Origin: Trifolium pratense
Taxonomy: Eukaryota > Streptophyta > Magnoliopsida > Fabales > Fabaceae
Direction of reading: 5' to 3'
Length of the DNA: 64,000 nucleotides
NCBI RefSeq assembly: GCF_020283565.1
Contig: NC_060064.1
Location: 14,404,337-14,468,336 of the forward strand
Shown here: piece after piece, positions 46,886-59,631 of the stretch
How the letters are laid out: every line of letters starts with the position of its first letter
How positions within the stretch are numbered: the first letter of the stretch is position 1
Program-made: the position numbers and the translations under genes
Notes under the pieces: model-generated
Seen by the model: only the letters and a program-made list of their open reading frames with translations
Database searches by the model: none
Told to the model about the DNA's origin: nothing

Positions 46886-49109
46886 ATCAAATTCAATTTT
46901 TTTAAACGAGTTCATTAACCACTTGAATTCAATGCATTGTTTAAATATTTGATTGATACATATCCATCATCATAGCATGTGAATGAATAGATTACTACAA
47001 ACAAACTATAGACAATGGACGTGGAATTTGTTGTTGGAAATTAAAATTATCAAATCAAGTAGGCATAAAGACAAATTGTTCGTTTGGTTTTTTTTTTTAG
47101 TTAGCCAACCGTAAAATTGTGACGGGTTAAGACTTTTTTTATAATGAAAGGTGACAGTTTAAGACTTCATTTGGATTTATCATGTAAATATAATTAAATT
47201 CTTAGAAACTACTTCTCCTCTATTTCTTTTTATATTGTTGCATTTTGACAACTAATATTGTAAGCCTATTATCTAACACATTATTTTTCCCTTGAAATAT
47301 TTTGACAACTAATGGGTTATTGTGATATTATTAAAACTTTAGCGGTTTTCTCTTTACCTATTTTGCATCTCTATTGTTAATAAAATGGGAGAAAACTTCT
47401 CTTAGATGTGATTTTATTACATGGTTTGGTTGAATGAAAAGAAATGGGAAAGGGAAGATAAGATAATGTATACTAACAAGTTTAAACTAACATGCGAAGT
47501 GTGAATTTGAAGAAAATCAATATATAAATCTCACAATGTGAGGGGCTAGACTTTAGTAGTGTTTATAAGAACAAAGGTGGCTGCTTAGGGGTTTGCCCCA
47601 AGGGGCTAGTTTTGTAGATGATAGACAATGCATCACTCTTGACCATCATGCGTCATCATCTGACTGACTCGATTTAGATCGGGCCGAAGGGGTATCTATT
47701 TTTATAGATGAGAGACAATAATGCACCACTTTTGACCAAAGTCTCTCTTTCTGTTTCAATAGAGTTAGTCAGTCTGATCCAGTAAACTCTTTCTTTTATT
47801 TTTTGTACAAAGCAGTTGCGGGACTTCTCTAAAAATAGAGGAGCCCTCCTCCCATATTTTTTACTCCAGATTTCAACAATTTCAAAATCTCTCTCTTTTC
47901 TCTCTGCTCTACTTCATCTAAATTTCCTTTCTTTCGTTTTTATTTTTACAGTGGCTGCAGTGCCATATACAATTGGATATTGAGTCAAACTCGAGTGGTG
48001 TTTATGTCATATTAATTTTTGACCGATTCACTACATGGCCCATATGGATCATGTCGGTCGCGTTAATATGTAGCCAACTAACTAATGGGTCCGGCTAGAT
48101 TCGTCCATTTAATTAGTCTAACCCAACAGGCTGCGCCGAGTCAGCTCATTTGACAACTCTAATCCTGAGGACGTCTTTAAAGTTGATTGTCTGTCTTGCA
48201 CAATTTTTTATAGTGCTGCAAATATCTTAAAGATACCGATTTGATTCGCAACTTGGCCCGGTAATTTTATAGAATCCACACTAGTATGTTTTCATCCCAA
48301 GTCGAAAAAATTACATGAAAATAATACAAAAATGTTATTCGAACACACAAAAGAAAACATAAATTGGACCTCTTTTTAGCAAGGAAAAAACAAAAGAAAT
48401 AAAAAATTATCTTTCATTCATTTCACTTTCTTTTATTCCAAACACTAAATTTTTTCTCATTTCCAATTTTCTTCTTTTCGTTCTACTTTAACTTTCTTTT
48501 GTATGCCAAACAAATCCTATTAAGATTTAACAGAATAGAACGATGGATGTAGAATCACGTGCAATATCTACAAGTCTTAGAATATAATTGGATATTTGCA
48601 TAATAAAATGCATAATAAATGTTAAAGATGGATGAAGTGGGTAAGGTGCGATCACTATCGATTCACGGCTGGGCCTATATATAGCTGCAGTTGCTTGTTA
48701 TGTCTACTTTTCAACGACTTGTTATAGCCTTTCAAATTATATATGTGATTAGTGGTCGAATTAATTATAATTGATTAGTATAAAAGGAAAATTTTCTTCT
48801 TTTTTATGCTTTGTTTTGATGGTGAAAGCACACCAACTATGTGTAAAGGCTGTTAGTTATAGGTGTGAATTAATGAAAGATGCAAAACCAATACCTAATC
48901 TGAAGTTAATTATGAGAAACATGGATCATATCAAGTACTTAAGCTACAAATAGTCAATTTAATTCATCTAATGTTAAACTTTTTTTGTTTAGATTTTAGT
49001 TAAGCAACAATTTATTGATAGATGTAGTAGTAGTAAACAATTCATACACCATCTTGTTAACTACACCATCCATTTTTTTAGTGTTATTTTAGAAGAGTGT
49101 TTGGTTGTG
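46886..49109. other. spacer with a small local duplication
   Basis: A segment near 47605-47650 (gatgatagacaatgcatcac) recurs diverged near 47720-47750 (gatgagagacaataatgcac). CT-rich sequence is at 47880-47945. No gene is recognised. Confidence 0.35.
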
Positions 49110-50970
49110 TCGTTTTTGTTCTGCCGAGAGAGGGAGTCTTACTAGATTTGATCGGCATGTTGGATATTGAAAAATTTTATAAGTGACTCTAACATCACAT
49201 CTTCACCCCAAAACTTTAAGGCATTGCGTTTACGGGTCCTCTCACTTATAAAGTGTTCAACCTCAACTCTTTCATTTCAACCAATGTGAGACTTTTTCTC
49301 ACATTTGATAGATCTCAACATAGTGAGTCTTTACGTGTCCACGATCCTTCGCCACTCACTTATTGTTCGGCCGAGAGCCTCACTGGAATGGATCGGCACA
49401 TTGGGTATTGAGCAACAAATTTACAAGTGACTCTTTTTTATTTTTTTTGAATCGGCTAAATTTTATTAATGGACAAAATTCCTAAACAATAAGTATAAGG
49501 AATTGTCGAAACAAACAAAGAAACGACTCAAGGTGATGGAAACACCTTAGCCAAACAACAATAACATCAAACAACAATATCAATCCTCCCCATACAATAA
49601 AACCTAAAACAAAACAATAAAACCGAAGTGAGGCAGCATAGAAACATCTCCACCGAAAACACCATTGTCGAACTAATCTCTTCTAAACAAAAGAAAACGC
49701 CGACAACTAAACACACTCCATACAGATCTGAGCAAACTGCAACCCACCTACGCATCCAGCTCGGTGGAGGCCACTGGAAGCGTCTGGTATAAGCAAAAAG
49801 TCTACATTTGCGATCTGATTGCGTGATTGTCGGCGAAGACTCGGGAAAAAAGCAACGACAGAGTTTTGACGGATAGAAAAATATTCTTGAACCGCAACAA
49901 ACCAGCCACACGCCATACCGAAGTAAAACACACCCACCCTTGCAAACACTACACAGCCGAAAAACCGCTGGCGCAAAATCCAAACAAAACCAGCAACCCA
50001 TCGGCGGCACACCATCGCCAAAACCACCCAAGTCCAAAGCTACAAGTGCAGCACCAGAACATAGTCACAAAACCCATAAACTCATTCCATGCCTGAAACA
50101 AAGTCTGAACACTACAACACCAATACCCATAGACCAAGCCAAAACAGAGCCAACGGCGACGCCGCTGCCAATAATAGTAACACCCTCAACCTTGTAACTC
50201 GGCCAACATAACCACTGAGGACACGCAACCAAAACCCCAGCATCGAAACCAATACGAATTTAGAACATCTAACTCGAACCAAAACCAGCGGCGGTGACAC
50301 CTACAAGACCACAACCCAAATCCGGCTAAAACCAAAACAGCGAGAATCGGCGGCGGCGCCAATACCTTCGCCACCTTCAAACATCATACACATGGGGAGG
50401 AACAACCCGAAGATCCGAAAACGAAAACAACAACAACACAAACAAAGGAAGCACCGCCGCTAAAAACCACTCCATGATGACAGTGAAACGACCAACAAAA
50501 CCAGACCAAAACCCCAAGAAGCGGCGGCACCGCCATCACCCTCACCACCTCCAAAACATCCGGCTCAAAAGAGAAACAACACGGGGATCCAAAAACGAAA
50601 ACAAAAAACAATCACAAACAAACTCAAATCCGCTGCAAACAAGCCACTCCATGAAGGCAGTGATGTCGGAGATCTGACGGAACGGTGGTGCGGAGGACCA
50701 AATGCCGCTCGTCGCACCACCACATATGGCTCTTACATCTTGAGAGATGGGTTTGGATGAAAGGAAAAGAGTGGCGGCAGAAAAGGGTAGAGAGAAGGCA
50801 GAGAAATGATTTTTAGAGAGAAAAAAATATATGGTTAACATCACATCTTTACTCAAATCTTTAAGGCATTGAGTTTATATGTTCTCTCACTTATAAAGTG
50901 TTCAACCTCAACTCTTTCAATCAATGTAAAACTTTTTCTCACATTTGATAGATCTCAAAAGTTTTGATAG
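49110..50970. repeat. 245-bp tandem repeat, two units, the second split by an insertion
   Basis: Unit 1 covers about 49115-49358. Unit 2 covers about 49359-49436 plus 50837-50970. Shared blocks are gttc-gccgagag, gatcggca, aagtgactc, aacatcacatctt, cttataaagtgttcaacctc and tttctcacatttgatagatc. The first unit shows what the second looked like before the insertion. Confidence 0.8.
49437..50836 (-). mobile_element. non-autonomous non-LTR retroposon (about 1.4 kb)
   Basis: The left end is a T-rich run followed by gaatcggctaaattttatta, that is, a 3' end plus poly-A on the minus strand. The minus-strand 5' end starts in a tctctaaaaatcatttctct / ccttctctctacccttttct leader. The body is GC-richer than its surroundings but has no reverse-transcriptase frame. 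It looks like a LINE with its coding part lost or a long SINE-like element. No target duplication is obvious. Confidence 0.5.
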
Positions 50971-51737
50971 TTTTTGCTTAAAAAAAAAATTTTTGATAGT
51001 TTAAAGAACAAGTTGTCGATTATACTCTTAATTTCTTAATAACTTCACTTCAAATTTTTTATAAAATTTAATAGAGAGTGAATAGTATATATGCTAAATT
51101 TATTTAAAAAGAAAAAATAAATGATAGGATTAAATGAGATATAATTGGAAAAAAAAATTACAACAATTTACTACTTTGATCGGAGAGTTTTATGATAAAA
51201 CACATTTAAAAACTCATACATGATATATAAGAAAAAGAAAAATGGCTTATACTAATACATTTGGCATACCCCACATGGCATCAAAGTCACCTACAGCCTC
51301 GGAAGTGATGATGATTGATAAGGTCGTTGGTTCAATGAGGATCATACTGTACCTATGTGCACTTTCTAATTAACTATCCATATTAGTATACATCCTCCTT
51401 AATCATAATTTATAGCCGCGTCTAAAGGAAGGAATCATCGAAATGATGGCAGTGTTAGTTAAATAAACATCATACAACTTGTTTATGAATACAACAGTCA
51501 TTTTAGGCATATGCCTATGTAAAATTCTACAATTTTCATACATGCTTTCTGGCTTTTCTGACCCACATGACCTCTTTCATTCGCTTTATTAATTAGTTGT
51601 GGTGGGGGAGTATTTGGTAGGCTGCAATCAACTTACTTATTATCCTTAAAAATCGGTAGGTTTTAAGTGTGAGGAGTTAAATCTTATATCGATTATGAAC
51701 GGATAATGTTAGATATATGTATAAGAGAAGTGGCACA
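50971..51737. other. AT-rich spacer, no gene seen
   Basis: Nothing recognisable. Confidence 0.3.
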
Positions 51738-51746
51738 TTAAATTTA

Positions 51747-52149
51747 GGCAAATTTTATGGTACATATCAACAATTTCAATGTACCGGTACATTAGATCAT
51801 TAAATTACTAGTAAATGAATATTGTTTCGAAAGAAATCATTTTTCTATCATTTAAAATATTATAATAACTAAATACTATTTATCAAAATTGAGGAAAAAT
51901 AATTTTTTTTTTTTTTGAATTTTTTATCACTCATAATAGTTATTATTGAATTTTTTAATGAAAAAATGTAAAAAAAGTTAGTATAATGCTTATAAAACAT
52001 TGGACTTGTGTTTTTTCTTATGGAATTATCATCTCTAAAATATAATGATCGATAAATAGTTTTTTAATTTATAAAATAATCGTTAATTTATTAATTAATC
52101 GATAATGTACCGGTACATTGAATTTTTCATATGTACCGTAAAAGTTCCC
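51747..52149. mobile_element. Mutator-type MITE (403 bp)
   Basis: An exact 9-bp duplication ttaaattta (51738-51746, 52150-52158) flanks it. The inverted ends of about 50 bp share tggtacatat (cggtacatat at the other end) and caatgtaccggtacatta. The core is AT-rich without an ORF. Confidence 0.92.
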
Positions 52150-52328
52150 TTAAATTTAATGTCTTAAGAATTTTGGTGGAGATGTGGTCTCTCTCTTGTG
52201 GTCTTGAAGCATCGGCCTTATTGTTTCTCCCCGAGTTTCTCCAGACTCTCCAACAAGTAGTATCAGAGTTGTGGTTCGACTTGGTGGGGGAGCGGGTTAA
52301 TGCCTTAAGTCTTTTTGTGAAGATATAA

Positions 52329-52545
52329 TTAGTGGCGGAGCTAGAAAATTTATAAAATATGAGCAAAATCTAAGTTTTAAACGAAAATCTCAGTTTTAAT
52401 TTGACTGAAAAATCTCAGTTTTGCTAAAAACTAACCCCTAAAATTTTCAATTTTGCCAAAAATTAACCTCAAAAATACCTTTTTTTTACCAGAGTCTAGG
52501 CAAGTGCCCGGACTGGCCGCACTATAGATCCGCACATGAACATGA
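52329..52545. mobile_element. decayed transposon with gtggcggagc end
   Basis: The left end tagtggcggagctagaaaat and the inner ggcaagtgcccggactggcc, with agatccgc near the right end, recall a widespread plant element ending TAGTGGCGGAGC. Its right terminus is incomplete. Confidence 0.4.
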
Positions 52546-52930
52546 TATCTACCTCTTTTACGGTCTTAAAACTAGCACTGATCCGCACATACATATATTT
52601 CAATTCTAATTGGTAGATTTTTTTAATCCCAACTAGTAGGTTTTTTACTCCATCCGACTAGTTCGGGATTCGAGTCCTGAGTAACTCATTTAATTATTAC
52701 TTTAAATAAAATATAATAAATGAATCAAAATAATTCATATTTCTTTTTTGAAGCAAAATAATTCATAATTAAATTCATATATTTATGAATTATTTTGCTC
52801 TATTCATTATACTTTATATTATTATATTAATATTAACTAATAACACATTGATGCTAACTATTCATAGTTGATCTTAAATCGTTTTTAAGTTAAAGTAGAT
52901 ATTTTATGGATAAATCAAATTTAAGGGAAA

Positions 52931-53205
52931 ATGTTGGATTTTAAACTTGATTTGGACTAATTAATAAAGTGTTAAGCCCGCCCACTAATTTGGTTTAAGT
53001 ATGGTGTAGTAGACGGAGTCCAAATAAATTCTAGAGAGGGGGTAGAAGTAAATTGGTAGTATAGAGACAGTGTTAAGTATAGTTGAGAAAACTGTGTAGA
53101 ATTCTCTGTATTGTATAGAATTATCTCGTGATGTATGTAGAACTCTTCATTTGAGCCTATAAAAGGGAAGCAAGTACAAGCAAGTCAAGCTGGTGAAAAG
53201 CATGT
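52931..53205 (+). repeat. possible copia LTR 5' part
   Basis: It starts TGTTGGATTTTAAACTTG and contains gcctataaaagggaagc (a TATA box) 240 bp later. No end, primer site or internal region is visible. Confidence 0.3.
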
Positions 53206-54492
53206 TAAATGTATTTAACAGTCTTTAAATTTAATATTTGTAACAAATTAGTCTTTTAAATTTGTAACGAATTACATTAATATTAATGTTACCATTTTAA
53301 AAGAGTAATAATGTAATTTAGTATAAATTTAAAGGACCAATATAATACTTAAAAATGTAATGAAGTAATATGTTTCAAACTTAAAGGATCGATTTAATAC
53401 TTTAAAAACTTAAAATACGAATTTGTACATTAAACTTAAACCCTTTGGATCAAATCTAAATTAAGGGTTACAATTTGGTGTTAAATTATATTTTTGGTCC
53501 TTTAAATTTATTTATTTTTGGTAGAGGTCCTTTAAGTTTTAATTTATAATTTAAGGGATTAATATGTTAACATTCATAGCTTAATGAACTACAATAAATT
53601 TAAAAGACTAAATTATCTTATGTTTGTAATTTAAGAGACCAAAATATAACACAAAAAAATATTAAATAGATCAAAGTAAAATCTAAAATTATCTTATGTT
53701 TGTACTTTGTAATATAAGAGACGAAAATGAAACAACAGATATTAACGAGATCAAAATAAAATCTAAAATTAACGACTAAAAATATAATTTAGCTTAAACT
53801 TAAGCTGACACTTTAGTAATATAATTTAATCATATATCTATTTATATTTGCAAATATTTGATTCTTAATTTATCTACTTGCTCTGGCTTTTTCACCCTTT
53901 TTCGTTGTAGGTATCTTTATCTTTATAATTTTAATGCATAAGATTATGACATGAGGTCTTTTTATCTTGATTGAAAGCTATAGATATATGGAGCGATATA
54001 TTCTTCGGTCGTTGTCTCATAGCAATGTTAATGTTAAAGACAAGCACATGGTAGGGTCCAAAATGTCCAATATTTATATGTGCCTTCCCCTTCCTTAGGT
54101 ATATCAATTATATGCTATTCTGCTTCCACACAAAACTCAACCCAATGGTAGGGTAACTAACATGAACTATACCATGCTGAGATGAAACCATGCATTACGC
54201 ATGCAAGTACAATTATAATACTTCCTTTCCCACACCAAGTTTTAACATTACTACCACCATCTATCTATTCATGTTCATTCTACTTGCAATTGCATGTTTA
54301 TATAATTATGTTAGGATTGAGTGTGGGAGAATTTGCATTTTTAATAAATCACTGTACCGTTTGTCAAAATTAAATAAATTACTGTACTGATAATAAATTA
54401 CATTTGTAATATAATGTAAAATTATATATTTATATATACGTAAGATAATTAATTTGAATAGAAGACAAATGACAATAAACCGCGCCGCTAAT
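53206..54492. other. AT-rich spacer, no gene seen
   Basis: Interspersed aaatttaaaggac/gtcctttaaattt-like words suggest an old fold-back element around 53220-53790. Borders are not definable. Confidence 0.3.
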
Positions 54493-54962
54493 CCTTTTTA
54501 GATAACAAAATCAATCATCTTAAATACTACATCTAGAGACCTAGGAGTCACCACATTAATGCTATGTATTATTCTTTGAACTCTTTTCAAAATATTCACA
54601 ACATCTGATGCTAGAAAATAAAATGTATCAAATGCAAATGGTATGAACGCATGTTGATTGTTAGAACACGCTCTCTCATGTTTGACCATTTTGCTTGAAG
54701 CAGCTTTAAGGGTTGTCTGTCCTATAGTAAAATCCCCAGTCATTAATCCTACAAGTGGGAAAACTCTAGTCAATCAAATTCACACATGCATGTTTCCTCC
54801 TACCAACCTGTACACCAGAGCATCGGCTGACCTCAATATAGATCTCCCCTCCAGTGGGTTAATCAAGAAGTTCACAAGCGTCTCTTTCTTCACATATACT
54901 CCTGCGTGCTTAGAAACATAAAAAATGACATCTTGAGGCATATTTGCAAGGACCAAAATCAT
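54493..54962 (-). pseudogene. reverse-transcriptase-associated protein fragment
   Basis: Two minus-strand frames read in sequence: HAGVYVKKETLVNFLINPLE then GRSILRSADALVYRLVGG (54962-54780), and VFPLVGLMTGDFTIGQTTLK then NQHAFIPFAFDTFYFLASDV (54773-54498). I recognise this as a recurrent repeat-associated legume protein often labelled reverse-transcriptase-like. The frames are joined by a frameshift near 54777. It is a relic without catalytic motifs in view. Confidence 0.5.
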
Positions 54963-55312
54963 ATTTAAGCCTTTAAAAAAAATAGGACGACTCAGTTGGC
55001 AGAGGTAGTAGTCGAAGAAGGAGTTTTGTGAATAGAAAATTAAGTCGTGTGTGATTTATGCTATCAAGTTGATAACCCAGCTAAAAATAAGGATTAAAAT
55101 AACAAAGGTTTAATAAGATAAGATTAGTAATAGGTTAATTTATCATTTCTTTTTGGTGCACCAAACAAGAGATTTAGGTTGAGTATGATAGTGTTATCGT
55201 ATCATTCTGAATGATGAGATTTAAGATTTATGTGCTAAGTAGAGTACGCCAAATCATAAATCTTGGAAGTGGGATATGAAATCTTCATGCAGTAGAAAAA
55301 ATTAAATTATTA

Positions 55313-55475
55313 CCAAATGTTAGTTGGTTCAGTGGTGATTGACGCTGAACTTGATATCCCCCACAACTGCATTTGGGAGGAGACTGGAACCACTTGATGT
55401 CAGAACTCGCCCCGAACTCTGGACTACTAGGGGCCCCTTCCCCTAGGAACCAGAGGGTGAAAACCGGGAAAAAAA
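55313..55475 (+). mobile_element. SINE, second family, copy with tail
   Basis: It holds tagttggttcagtggtgatt, gacgctgaacttg and gactggaaccacttgatgtc. An A-rich tail follows, then a repeat of attaaattatt seen on both sides (about 55300 and 55479), the likely target duplication. The middle differs from the other copies (cccttcccctaggaaccaga). Confidence 0.75.
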
Positions 55476-55519
55476 AATTAAATTATTTATTTGGTGTGCA
55501 TGTCATAATTCAATTCTAA

Positions 55520-55760
55520 CTCTCTCTATGCTTCATCGTAGAGGTCTCTCGATCTAATATTTGTCATACATGTTCAGCTAGTGAAGAAACTATTTTGCAT
55601 TACATTTGTGTTGCACTGAAGTTGTTCAGGTATGAGAAACTCTTGGTCATCAGAATGTTGCTTTCTTTGGTGAGATGAGTTTTGAACTTCAAAATGACTA
55701 ATCATGTGAAGGGGCCAAGTGCTTATATATGTAGGTGAAATTGGAGGGCAAGTACATTTG
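55520..55760 (+). pseudogene. LINE zinc-finger/RNase H fragment, decayed
   Basis: Scattered frames give CHTCSASEETILHYICVALK and LGHQNVAFFGEMSFEL. They resemble the zf-RVT region at the end of plant LINE reverse transcriptases (CxxC..EE..H). There are several frame changes. Confidence 0.35.
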
Positions 55761-56500
55761 TTTGTGTGTGAGATTAAGGTGGGCTAAAAGCAAGAGCTAA
55801 GAAAAAAAAAATACAGTATTGGACTCCCCACATTTGTATGAGATCGAGGTGGGCTTAAAGAACAAGAGCTAAGCAAAATAAGACTTCTTCTTTTTTCGTT
55901 ATTGGATATACTTGTTCGCTCTCGGAAATCTTAAAAATATCTTCTAATTACATAAGTAGCGAACTTAAGGGGGCAAAATTGGAAGAAAAAACAGTTTGCA
56001 TCGCTAGAATGCGAACTATTTTTGTAACGATCACCCTTCCTTCGCCGCTATTTTATAAGGTTCGTATTCTAGGATGCAAACTAGTTTTTACTTCGCATCC
56101 TATATTGTGAGGGAGATAAAATTGAAAGGCCGGGGCACCTGAAAGACTCAGAGTGTACGAAAAGAATAAGTCACAAAATAATACACACTTAGGCCCGTTA
56201 CTGATTTTATGTCCATTTTTACGAATTAAACAACTATTTATCTTTTGACAAAATAAATAAATCATTTGAACTGTAATTTCATCACCAAATGCATATTGTT
56301 ATAGTCATTTATATAAAAGCAGTTAAAAAATGGAGTATGCGATAGTATAAATTCTTTAATTTATACAAAAATCAATACAAATTAAGGAAAACAAGTGACG
56401 AATTTGCAGACCAACCCACTAATTCTTGATCTTTAGATTGATACCAACCTTAGATAAAAATAAATAAATAAATTTTTTTTGCCAGCCAACCTATTTTCTC
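55761..56500. other. spacer with inverted words
   Basis: The words gtttgcatcgctagaatgcg (55995) and cgtattctaggatgcaaact (56063) are imperfect reverse complements. No gene is seen. Confidence 0.35.
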
Positions 56501-56527
56501 GCGCGTCCTACGAATTTACAAAAATAT

Positions 56528-56690
56528 TCATGTCCGCTACTTAGGTAGCGGATACCCCCCCCCCCCCCCCCCAAATATCCTAACAATTTTGTTATTATAA
56601 CGTCTTCTACTTAATTAGCGGACAACATTTAAAAAAATTCTCATTTTTATAACGTTTGCTACTTAAGTAGCGGAAGGATAAAAATGAAAA
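56528..56690. repeat. three 20-bp palindromes and a run of 18 C
   Basis: The words tccgctacttaggtagcgga, tcttctacttaattagcgga and tttgctacttaagtagcgga stand about 60-70 bp apart. A C-run (56555-56572) follows the first. Confidence 0.8.
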
Positions 56691-57834
56691 CACATGGGAC
56701 GTGCAATAAATAAATAGGATGGCAAAAAGAAATTCTTAAAATAGAAAGGACTGATACAAACCATGTCTAAATTGGCGCTTTAAAGGCCCATTTGTAATGT
56801 TGACATACATGATCCAGTTTTTTATTATGAGAATTTCTTTTCCCACCTCTTAAACTTCTCATGAACCTCCTGAATTTTCAAAAATACTTTGCTCGAGTTT
56901 TAGAACTTAAGTATTTTACACGTTCAAGTTTTAGAACTCGAATACCCCTAATATAGTATTTGAAAATTTTAGTATTTTACATGTTGAACTTGAACGTGTA
57001 AAATCTTAAAATTTCAAATACGTAAATGAGGCATTTGAGTTTTAAAACTGGAATGTCTAAATTTCATGCTAGAGTTCTAGAGCTTGAACTTTTAAAATCC
57101 TGGAATCTCATATATATATATATATATATTGGGAGTGCTAAATTTCTAAAGAGCGTGCAACAGACTTAGAGGACTGATAAAATAAAGTTTAGTTTATTTG
57201 CATACATCCAGATCGATCAAGACAAAGTTTAAAGCAGGTGTTTCTTCAATAAGTTTTTAAAAAAGAATTGCAAGATTTTAATAAATTTTATTCAAATGCT
57301 ATCAAATTTTTCATATTAGTAAAAAAAAAAATTTGTTTCATATAATAGTAAATACTAATTTATCAAGGAATAGTAAATACTTATTTATATTGAATTTTTT
57401 TTATATTGGAAAATGATTAACACTCAAACCTCCAAAAATTCTAACATATCAAATGAACTGATATATTTTACAAACAAAATCAATTGTGGTCAGAGTAAAG
57501 CCAGTATTATTTTGATAAATTGTTGTAATTAGGGTTTATGTGATCTTCTAGTGACACATTCTATGATACTTGTTGACATTTTCAGTAAACTATGAAACTA
57601 ATATATAAATATATAATATATCACAAGCTTCTTAGAATAACATACTTATTGTGTTTTTAGTGATACAGTGATAAAAATTGATTTTAGTAAAACAAGTTTA
57701 ATCTAAAATAGTGTATATATGTTTGAATACCGTTAGCCACTAACTTCTTGTGTTTCTCATCTCAAAGGAGGATGACTCGCGGACATATGTTATTGGAGGT
57801 TTGTATAACATTAGCTCTAATTAATTGTGGCTTC
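56691..57834. other. AT-rich spacer, no gene seen
   Basis: A short TA run lies at 57112-57129. The words gttttagaactcgaa and related forms recur at 56895-57070. Confidence 0.3.
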
Positions 57835-58567
57835 TAAGGTGAGGGAGCTATTAAGTCCCTCACCGGTGAACTATTTAATTGTTACCGTTAGATCTGATCA
57901 ATGACTTAGATCTATTAAAATTAGAAAGGGAACATGTACACTTATCCACATGCAATCCTGTCAAACCACAACTTCATCTACCAACATTTCAATTCGACGG
58001 AAATTCCATCAAAACTCCATCCATCACCCACACAAACTCCGGCGAACAACCACACCTCCGGTGCCAACTGTCCCCATCACCGACGCAGACCACCACCGCC
58101 GTTGAATCTTTCTTTCGCTTGCCAAGCATCTGAAACAATATTAGTTTTGAAATTCTATTTGAGATTTTAATTTGTTCATCTTGAAATATTACAACCGGTG
58201 GTGTCACCAAAGCAAGACGAAGAAGAAGACAAAATTGTTTGGAGAAAAAGAGAAACACAATCAAAGTTTGGGTTTTTTCAATGGTTTTGCATGATGGGTT
58301 GGTTTCAAAATTTGATTTTGGAGGTTTTGCTTCAGATTCTAAAGCTTCAGTTGAGTATGGTCATGGAAGAAAAAGAGAAACACAATCAAAGTTTTTTTTG
58401 TTACTTGCTTATTAAAAAAAAAGTTTTTTTGTTACTTAAGAAAGATTGTATGTGGACAGCTTTACATGTGTCTCTTTTTATTTTTAGTATATCTAAGCCA
58501 TTAATCATATCTGATGGTAAAATTTTAGTGGTCCACCGGTGAGGGACTTAATAGCTCCCTCACCTTA
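57835..58567. mobile_element. inverted-repeat element with gene-like interior (733 bp)
   Basis: The termini are perfect 33-bp inverted repeats starting taaggtgagggagctattaa. The interior has a C-rich part near 57955-58125 (aactccggcgaacaaccaca, caccaccgccgttgaatc) unlike the AT-rich surroundings. No clear target duplication and no transposase. Possibly a Mutator-like element that captured host sequence. Confidence 0.65.
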
Positions 58568-59331
58568 GATGTCCTAATTAATAATTGTTTTCGTTTGATA
58601 AATTTTCTCCCTTATCTTCCATGTTGTTGCCTTTTGTGAGGTCTATGGCCAATATTTGGAGAAATTGGACTCCTTTCAAGGTTATTGTAAATTTTTTTGT
58701 AAGCGCTACTTGGTCGGTTATCAATAAAAGCAAATTTATTAATAAGAGGTGTTCACGGAATGAAATAATTTTTTAGGCAAAGGTTAGAGAGCTAGGAGAG
58801 ATTTTTGAAAAGATACAAATTGTTTCATGGAAATATCTTTTGTAAAAAATAAATAAAAAATTAATTCAACATATTTATTTTATAAATGATGTCTTCGCCG
58901 TTTGATTGTATATATAGTTCGGTAGTTTCATTAAGATGGATACAATGATCATTATATCAAAGATATTTCTTTGTATTGATTGGGTGTAGTACTATTTGTA
59001 CTTATCTTCTAGATTGATCTTGGTGTAATTTAAGAGTTGATGTAGGTTAAGTAATATTTTTTTTTACTAAAGATGGGCTAAGTAACTCTTATATTGTTAC
59101 CTTATACCAACTACTATTATATTATCATCTTTGTTGTTATAAAATAAATAAAATAAAATAAAAAATAAAATAAAATAAAATTTCAAACTAACATTCTACA
59201 TACACTTATGGATTGAGATGCTTAGTAGCACTGGTTGGTCTTCAATTTTCTTTGGCACTACATTTTTAAATAATTCAGAGTTATTCAATTTGGCATAATC
59301 ACTTTTTCTTTTGAACGAGAATTGGCATATT
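58568..59331. other. AT-rich spacer, no gene seen
   Basis: It contains an AAAAT-type repeat at 59140-59180. Confidence 0.3.
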
Positions 59332-59433
59332 AAGCCATTAGGTTTGGTCTAGTGGTGTGGATTAATTTGGTAGTACGTTATAAATTTTGGGTTCGATCCA
59401 CAGCTCATTGTAAATATTAAAAAAAAAAAAAAA
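59332..59433 (+). mobile_element. tRNA-derived SINE, first family (102 bp)
   Basis: The exact 13-bp duplication gaattggcatatt (59319-59331, 59434-59446) flanks it. A-box-like tttggtctagtggtgtgg, B-box-like gggttcgatccacagctc and an A-tail show a complete copy. Confidence 0.9.
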
Positions 59434-59631
59434 GAATTGGCATATTCACGGTTATAATTTTTTATTTTTTTTTTGGTTTATAACTTAAGTAATGTAAATG
59501 CAACATGTAACACATAACGAAGAAAAAATAAATAAATAAATAAATAGGAAACACATGTCCTAGTATGAATAATAGGCTTTGGCTAACATGGAAGACTTCA
59601 ACAAGTCTTTCATGGTGCACAAGTTGAGAAA

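Noticed and set aside
49567..50856. Several overlapping open frames on both strands
   Set aside because: They arise from GC-richer retroposon sequence; no frame carries reverse transcriptase, endonuclease or other known motifs.
52235..52275. LTR end plus primer site (ctccaaca then agtatcagag)
   Set aside because: Only a short match; no LTR start, partner or internal region could be placed.
57879..58264. Overlapping short frames in both directions with Pro/His-rich products
   Set aside because: They lie in the inverted-repeat element and none resembles a known protein; kept only as possible captured sequence.
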